DNA from: Myxococcota bacterium
Lineage (GTDB): Bacteria; Myxococcota_A; UBA9160; UBA4427
Length of the DNA stretch: 64,000 nt
Direction of reading: 5' to 3'
NCBI GenBank assembly: GCA_030748735.1
Contig: JASMLK010000043.1
Span: forward strand, 114,127-178,126
Below the pieces are notes generated by a model. The model saw nothing but the letters and a program-made list of their open reading frames with translations, ran no database searches and was not told the DNA's origin. The position numbers and the translations under genes were made by a program. Of this stretch, positions 59,195-64,000 are shown piece by piece. How positions within the stretch are numbered: the stretch's first letter is position 1; the number at the start of each line of letters is the position of its first letter.

Positions 59195-60409
59195 TCAGTC
59201 TTCCTGGGCACGGGGTAGACCGAGGACCTTCTCGGCAATGACGTTGCGCATGATTTCGCTCGTCCCCCCTCCGATCGAGTGGGCGAGCGCGTCGAAGTAC
59301 GCCGCGTGCCAGCGACCGCGATCGACCACGTGGGGCGAACGCTTTGCGATCGGCGCGAATGGGCCCTGGAGGTCCATCGCCGTTCGCGTCATCTCTTGCC
59401 GCAGTTCGGACGCGAAGAGCTTCCCGACCGACGAGCCCGCTCCGGGCGGTTTGCCGGCGATCTGGTCGCTCAGGGTGCGATAGCCGAGGTGGCGCAACCC
59501 TTCGATCGCGATCCAATGCTGCGCAAGGGCTCGCCGGGCACTCTGGTCTTCGACCGACTTCTGCTGCCCGCGGTCGACCTTGCCCGCCATGCGGAAGAGC
59601 CGCCCCAGCGTTTCCTCGAGAGCCACCACACCCGAAAGCCCGCTGCGCTCGTGGTCGAGGGAACTGCGCGCGATCGACCAACCCTTGTTCAGTTCGCCGA
59701 CCAGGTTCTTCTTGGGAATCCGAACGTTGTCGAAGAAGACCTCGCTGAAGTGCTGACCACCGGCCGCGTTGCGCAGGGGGCGGACCTCGATGCCGGGAGA
59801 CTTCATGTCGAGCAGCAGGTAGCTGATGCCTTCGCGCTTGGGCGCGTCAGGGTCCGTCCGCACGAGCAGGAACATCCAGTCCGACAGGAACGCGAGGCTC
59901 GTCCACACCTTCTGGCCATTGACCACGAACTCGTCGCCGTCGAGTTCGGCGCGACAGCGGAGCGATGCGAGGTCGCTTCCCGCTTCCGGTTCACTGAACC
60001 CCTGACACCAGAGATCGTCTGCGCGCAGGATACGGGGAAGGAAGCGCTTCTTCTGCTCTTCGGTCCCGTGCTGCACCAGGGTCGGTCCGATGATCGAAAG
60101 ACCGATCGTGTTGATCAGGGGCGGCGTTCGCACCTTGGCCATCTCTTCACCGCAGATCACCTGCTGGGTGAAGGACGCATCCTGCCCGCCGTATTCCTTC
60201 GGCCAGGCCAGTCCCACGTAGCCCGCGTCGTGCAACCGGCGCGGCCAGGCCCGCGCACCCGCGAGGGGATCCTTCGCCGCTTCGGGGTCTTCCTCGGCCT
60301 GTTTCATGACCGCGTTGGGCGAATCACCACCCCCACCGACGTTTTCCTTCAGCCACGCTCGCAAGCGCTGGCGATACTCTTCGTCTTCAGCCGAGAATTC
60401 GAGATCCAT
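59195..60409 (-). CDS. Acyl-CoA dehydrogenase, FAD-binding subunit of a heteromeric pair
   Basis: A 404-residue ACAD. N-terminal LEFSAEDEEYRQRLRAWL, middle domain FSEPEAGSDLASLRCRAELDGDEFVVNGQKVWTS, and the C-terminal GGGTSEIMRNVIAEKVLGLP, the full family signature. It is the catalytic-type partner of the protein at 58014, and the pair parallels 36637/37797. Gene order is the same in both (TWEYD and GGGT types adjacent) but the order on the transcript is reversed. It is 8 bp downstream of the LLM gene at 60418. Confidence 0.9.
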   Translation of the reverse strand: MDLEFSAEDEEYRQRLRAWLKENVGGGGDSPNAVMKQAEEDPEAAKDPLAGARAWPRRLHDAGYVGLAWPKEYGGQDASFTQQVICGEEMAKVRTPPLINTIGLSIIGPTLVQHGTEEQKKRFLPRILRADDLWCQGFSEPEAGSDLASLRCRAELDGDEFVVNGQKVWTSLAFLSDWMFLLVRTDPDAPKREGISYLLLDMKSPGIEVRPLRNAAGGQHFSEVFFDNVRIPKKNLVGELNKGWSIARSSLDHERSGLSGVVALEETLGRLFRMAGKVDRGQQKSVEDQSARRALAQHWIAIEGLRHLGYRTLSDQIAGKPPGAGSSVGKLFASELRQEMTRTAMDLQGPFAPIAKRSPHVVDRGRWHAAYFDALAHSIGGGTSEIMRNVIAEKVLGLPRAQED

Positions 60410-60417
60410 CGTGCGTC

Positions 60418-61410
60418 CTACTTGAATTCCGGAAGAATCTGCTCCGAGATCAATTCACTCTGCGCGGATGGGAAGAACATCATCTCCATCCCGAGTTCTT
60501 CGTACTTCTCGAGTTCTTCGACCACCATCTCGATCGTGCCGCAGTAGAGACTTTGAATGAAGCGCTCGTAGAGTGGATGATCGCGCGACGGGTTATAGAC
60601 GTTCTTTCCGTTCTCATCGACGAGATAGCCATAGCCGAGGATGTGCTCGTCGTAGAAGTTGTCCATCAGGACCTTCCGCAGCCCCTCGGCCTCTTCCATG
60701 GTGTTGCCGATGCAGATGTCCTTGAACGACGCGATGCGGAGTTCGCTCTCCTTGAAGCCGGCTTCCTTCCCCGCCTGGCGGTATTCCTTGACGATCGCTT
60801 CCGTGTGATCGAACGGACAGTTCGCGAGCCAGTAGCCAAGGCCCGCGGCGCCCGCCCGACGTGCACCCTGGAGCGAAGTACCTCCGCAGAACCACATGTC
60901 GATCGGGCGCTGGATCGGACGCGGGTGCAGGCTTTCGTTTTCGTACTGATAGTGCTTTCCCTGGTACGAGAACGTGTCCTGGCTGGTGGCGAGGCGGAGC
61001 ACTTCCATCGCTTCACGCAGGCGAGCGCCGCGCGTGCGCTTCGCTGTGCCGAAGGCGTCGAATTCGTAAGGGCGGTACCCCATCCCGAGGCCGAGGCTCA
61101 CGCGTCCATCCGAAAGCACGTCCAGGGTCGCAGCGATTTCCGCGGCTTCCATCGGGTCGTATAGAGGAAGCAGCATCGCGTTCGTGGAAAGACGAACCCT
61201 TTCCGTCACCGCGGCCGCCGCGGCCATGGCCTGCAACGGGATCGGGATGAATTCGTCGTACATGAAGTGGTGCTCGCCACTTCCGTAGCCATCGAAGCCC
61301 AGGGCTTCGGCCTTTTTTGCGCCTTCGATGAAGTTCGCGAAGCCATCCGCCAGCGAACTCGGCATGGGGCGCATCTTCGAAAGTCCGATGCTCGTCGTCC
61401 AGAATTCCAT
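60418..61410 (-). CDS. LLM-class flavin-dependent oxidoreductase
   Basis: A 330-residue luciferase-like monooxygenase-fold protein: AEALGFDGYGSGEHHF, RVRLSTNAMLLPLYDP, DVLSDGRVSLGLGMGYRPYEFDAFG and PIDMWFCGGTSLQGARRAG. An ATG at 61410 gives a standard N-terminus; the TTG further upstream lacks support. It is not close to the LLM enzyme at 61438, next to which it lies, so the two are not a recent duplication. Family members use FMN or F420. Its location in an acyl-CoA operon suggests oxygenation or dehydrogenation of the pathway substrate. Confidence 0.86.
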   Translation of the reverse strand: MEFWTTSIGLSKMRPMPSSLADGFANFIEGAKKAEALGFDGYGSGEHHFMYDEFIPIPLQAMAAAAAVTERVRLSTNAMLLPLYDPMEAAEIAATLDVLSDGRVSLGLGMGYRPYEFDAFGTAKRTRGARLREAMEVLRLATSQDTFSYQGKHYQYENESLHPRPIQRPIDMWFCGGTSLQGARRAGAAGLGYWLANCPFDHTEAIVKEYRQAGKEAGFKESELRIASFKDICIGNTMEEAEGLRKVLMDNFYDEHILGYGYLVDENGKNVYNPSRDHPLYERFIQSLYCGTIEMVVEELEKYEELGMEMMFFPSAQSELISEQILPEFK

Positions 61411-61437
61411 TCGAGTCGTTCCCAATCTTTGCGCGGG

Positions 61438-62361
61438 CTAGGCCTGCAGCAGAACCTGTACTTCAGAAGAGAAGCGGTAAAAATCCATCGGAGTCGCGCC
61501 GTTGCGGCGCCACACGAAGTGCGACACCCCGGTCTTTCCGCGCAGCTTGCGGATCGCGTTCAGGACGTCGCGTGGTGAACCGCCGAGGGTGTGATCGTCG
61601 GCCTCTCCATCGAGGGCGACGCGCCGCTCCATCACCACCTCGACTTCGCGACGAGACCGCCCGGCCTTGTCGGCGCATTCGCGATAGCGCGCGAGCCGCT
61701 CGACCCCCTCGGCCGTGGGCATGTCGGCGGCGATCATCGGCGACACACCCTGCTGCGCCGCCCACTCGAGGGTTTCGTCGTCGTTGATTTCGACGTTGAG
61801 TGGCGCGTAGGGCACGTAAGGCTTGGGGGTAATGGACAGGAAGTCCGGCGTCTCCGGCCCCCAATCCCACTGGGCCACGTAGTCGGGTTCGTCTTCGGGA
61901 TAGCTCACGCCCCGCGGTGCGGAGTCGGGGGTGTGGGCCGGAAAGCGAACGAAGTCGCCGCGATAGCGAATCTCGTCGGCCGCCCACGATGCCGAAACGA
62001 ATTCGATCATCTCGTGGACGTGCGCAGCCGGAACGCCCTGGCTCGACCCCGACGCGAAGGCCAGCCCCGCGCGACCGCGCGAGAAGGTGTCGAGCACCGA
62101 GACCTCTTCCGAAATGTGCGGCGGGAGCGCCCGGGTCACCCGGCGCCCCGCGATGCGAAGCTGCCCGCTCTTCGTGCGCTGGGACAGATAAGTCAAGAAA
62201 ACGGAAGGCTCGGGGCAATCCGCTGCACGTTCACGCGCTTCGTGAATCCAGAAGCTGTGGAAGCCCATCTTGTCGGCCTGTTCGACCTCCGAGACGACCT
62301 CCTTCCAACCAGCTGCGGGGTCGTCGAAGCGATCGAGATCCCAGCTCAGTCCTACTCTCAT
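61438..62361 (-). CDS. LLM-class flavin-dependent oxidoreductase
   Basis: A 307-residue LLM-fold protein. ADKMGFHSFWIHEAR, IAGRRVTRALPPHISEEVSVLDTFSRGRAGLAFASGSS and the C-terminal GSPRDVLNAIRKLRGKTGVSHFVW are typical. The ATG overlaps the stop of the upstream ligase as ATGA (62358-62361). It is divergent in sequence from its neighbour at 60418, so a two-component or sequential action is possible. No flavin reductase is in the operon; F420 or free flavin supply is unknown. Confidence 0.84.
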   Translation of the reverse strand: MRVGLSWDLDRFDDPAAGWKEVVSEVEQADKMGFHSFWIHEARERAADCPEPSVFLTYLSQRTKSGQLRIAGRRVTRALPPHISEEVSVLDTFSRGRAGLAFASGSSQGVPAAHVHEMIEFVSASWAADEIRYRGDFVRFPAHTPDSAPRGVSYPEDEPDYVAQWDWGPETPDFLSITPKPYVPYAPLNVEINDDETLEWAAQQGVSPMIAADMPTAEGVERLARYRECADKAGRSRREVEVVMERRVALDGEADDHTLGGSPRDVLNAIRKLRGKTGVSHFVWRRNGATPMDFYRFSSEVQVLLQA

Positions 62362-64000
62362 GAATCGGCTCCACTCGCTTGGTCTTGTTCGGCCTGGGCG
62401 CGCTCTCGCGCATCTTCCTGCAGGCTCGCTTTGCGAACCTTGCCGGTCGGCGTCATGGGAAACTCGTCCATGAACACCAGATGCTGCGGGTACATGTATT
62501 TGGTGACCTTCTGTGCGTCGAGCCAGGTCCTGAGGTCGTCGAGGCCGAAGGCTTCGCCCCGCGGCACGATGTAGGCACAGACCGTCTCGCCGAGCCGCTC
62601 GTCGGGCCATCCCACGACGGCGACGTCACTCACCCGTTCGTACGAGCTCAGGAGGTCTTCGATTTCCTTGGGATAGATCTTCGAGCCACCGCGGTTGATG
62701 ACCTCCTTCGCGCGACCCGCGAAGCAGAGGTAGCCATCGTCGTCCACGAAGCCCAGATCACCTGTATAGAACCAACCCTCGTCGTCGCGCGTCGCGGCGG
62801 TGAGTTCGGGTTGCTTGTGGTAGCCGACGAAGAGCGTCGGGCCGCGGAAGCAGATCTCGCCTACTTCGTTCGCGGGAAGCTCTCGGGACCGGTCCTTGGG
62901 ATCGACGATCTTGAGTTCGGCGCCGAACATGGGTTTGCCGACCGTGTCGCGTTGCTTTTCTTCCGGATCCCAGCCCATGGTGCGCGTATGCATGACGGTT
63001 TCGCCCATGCCGTAGGTGTTGCCCGAGCTGCAGCCCCACACCTGCTTGATCCGGTCGATCAATTCGGGCGAACTGCGCGCACCGCCGACGCCCGCGCTCT
63101 TGATGCTCGAGGTGTCGTACTCATCGAAGTCCGGGTGATCGAGAATGCCGATCATGTGCGCCGGGGTTCCCGAGATCGACGTGACCTTCGCGCTCTCGAT
63201 CAGCTTCAAGACATCGAGCGGTCGATAGCGCCCGACCAGCACCATCGGGATGCGCCCCAGGGCGCATTGATACGTGCTGAAGTGCCCGAAACTGTGCGTA
63301 AGCGGCGAACACGCGAGATTCACCATCTCGGGGTCCATGCTCTTCATCGCGCTCGACGCCATCTTGAACAGCGAGATGAGCGTGTTGTGCGTGTGCAGGA
63401 AGCCCTTGGGGTTGCCCTCGGTGCCCGAGGTGAAGTTGAGATAGAAGACGTCGTCGGGGCCGGGTGAAACGCCTTCGAGCCGGTCGAGGTGCTTGCGACC
63501 GTCTTCGATCAGCGCGTCGAGGGAGAACTCATTCTCGCCCCGGGCTTCGCCTCTGGCGATGATGAGCGAGCGGAGCCGTGGCAGGTCGCCGCGAAGCCCG
63601 CGCATGACGTCGGCGTAGTCGTAGTCGCCGAAGCGCTCGGGCACGATCGCGTGGTCGGTTTCGCAGAAGTCGAGCAGCGATCGCATCTCGCGCTCGCGGA
63701 AGACCAGGTGGAGGGGCTGGATCACCGCGCCGATGCGCGACAGGGCGATCTGCAGAAAGCACATCTCCGGCCAGTTGGGGAGTTGCACGCTCACCAGGTC
63801 GCCCGGCTCGACACCACAGCCGATCAGGCCGGCCGCGAGGGCGTCGGCGTGTTCCTTGAACTCTGCGAAGGTGTATCGGCGATCGACCGTCGTGATCGCC
63901 ATGTCGTCCGGGCCCTCGGCGACGGACTCGTCGAACAAGCCGTGCAGGGTCTTGTCGGTCCAGTTGCCGCCCTTGACCCAGCGCTCGCGATAGTCGTCCG
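62358..64000 (-). CDS. AMP-dependent acyl-CoA synthetase/ligase, N-terminus beyond the window
   Basis: At least 546 codons are present and the frame continues past 64000 (the last codons read YRERWVKGGNWTDKTLHG, the usual N-terminal region of such enzymes), so the start lies outside. Motifs: FTSGTEGNPKG (A3), YGMGETV (A5), FYTGDLGFVDDDGYLCF and the C-terminal Lys in PTGKVRK. It is the first visible gene of the ten-gene operon and is coupled to the LLM gene by ATGA. Its Asn at the A3 loop distinguishes it from the operon's other ligase. Confidence 0.9.
   Translation of the reverse strand, partial: DDYRERWVKGGNWTDKTLHGLFDESVAEGPDDMAITTVDRRYTFAEFKEHADALAAGLIGCGVEPGDLVSVQLPNWPEMCFLQIALSRIGAVIQPLHLVFREREMRSLLDFCETDHAIVPERFGDYDYADVMRGLRGDLPRLRSLIIARGEARGENEFSLDALIEDGRKHLDRLEGVSPGPDDVFYLNFTSGTEGNPKGFLHTHNTLISLFKMASSAMKSMDPEMVNLACSPLTHSFGHFSTYQCALGRIPMVLVGRYRPLDVLKLIESAKVTSISGTPAHMIGILDHPDFDEYDTSSIKSAGVGGARSSPELIDRIKQVWGCSSGNTYGMGETVMHTRTMGWDPEEKQRDTVGKPMFGAELKIVDPKDRSRELPANEVGEICFRGPTLFVGYHKQPELTAATRDDEGWFYTGDLGFVDDDGYLCFAGRAKEVINRGGSKIYPKEIEDLLSSYERVSDVAVVGWPDERLGETVCAYIVPRGEAFGLDDLRTWLDAQKVTKYMYPQHLVFMDEFPMTPTGKVRKASLQEDARERAQAEQDQASGADS

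Noticed and set aside
1..64000. tRNA, rRNA, CRISPR arrays, phage or defence systems
   Set aside because: No cloverleaf-like sequence, regularly spaced repeat, integrase or defence gene could be recognised by reading either strand.

Overview
Overview. The window is high-GC bacterial chromosome, densely coded on both strands. I see no rRNA or tRNA gene, CRISPR array or intact insertion sequence. The gene families are those of an aerobic heterotroph with a large accessory lipid or steroid-type catabolic repertoire: paired acyl-CoA dehydrogenases, CoA transferases, acyl-CoA ligases, MaoC-type hydratases, many short-chain dehydrogenases, flavin-dependent LLM oxidoreductases, a P450, a ketosteroid-isomerase-like protein, TetR and AraC regulators and a sulfatase. 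An exosortase of the XrtH / IPTL-CTERM type shows a Gram-negative cell. A deltaproteobacterial-grade lineage (Myxococcota, Binatota or similar) fits best, but this is inference from gene content and no phylogenetic marker is present.

Layout. 1-9 kb: a TetR operon (membrane protein, DUF385 flavin/deazaflavin protein, alpha/beta hydrolase), a degenerate amidohydrolase, an ATP-grasp ligase divergent from a SprT-like/DUF2786 protein, then SDR, SGNH hydrolase and sulfatase in one direction. 9-15 kb: a TetR with a 9-bp inverted-repeat operator, an LLM oxidoreductase, a carotenoid oxygenase with an NnrU-type membrane protein, a divergent P450, and an SDR. 15-25 kb: exosortase H and its partner membrane protein (16.1-17.4 kb), and 7 kb away an IPTL-CTERM substrate preceded by a textbook sigma-54 promoter. 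Two HAD-hydrolase paralogs sit beside the two halves of this system.

25.6-34.1 kb: a six-gene minus-strand operon of an uncharacterised Cys-signature protein, a ketosteroid-isomerase-like protein with all three catalytic residues, a phytoene-desaturase-type FAD enzyme, an SDR, a rifampin-phosphotransferase-like ATP-dependent phosphotransferase and a molybdopterin oxidoreductase. This is the best candidate for an undescribed pathway. 34.4-39 kb: an EcKL/APH-type kinase convergent with a MaoC-like pair and an acyl-CoA dehydrogenase pair, separated by a 166-bp MITE-like element. The set resembles the ChsE/ChsH part of mycobacterial cholesterol side-chain degradation, and the kinase suggests a hydroxyacyl phosphorylation step.

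39-49.7 kb: two small coiled-coil CxxC proteins of one family, a tandem CaiB/BaiF CoA transferase, a PPOX-family flavoprotein, an enoyl-CoA hydratase, an AttH/CrtC-like protein, the second Cys-signature paralog, AraC and TetR regulators and two SDRs. 49.7-64 kb: a tightly packed ten-gene minus-strand operon (ligase, two LLM enzymes, ACAD pair, Fe-S ene-reductase, degenerate amidohydrolase, MaoC-like hydratase, tandem CoA transferase, second ligase) that looks like a complete CoA-dependent degradation route for an unknown hydrophobic acid.
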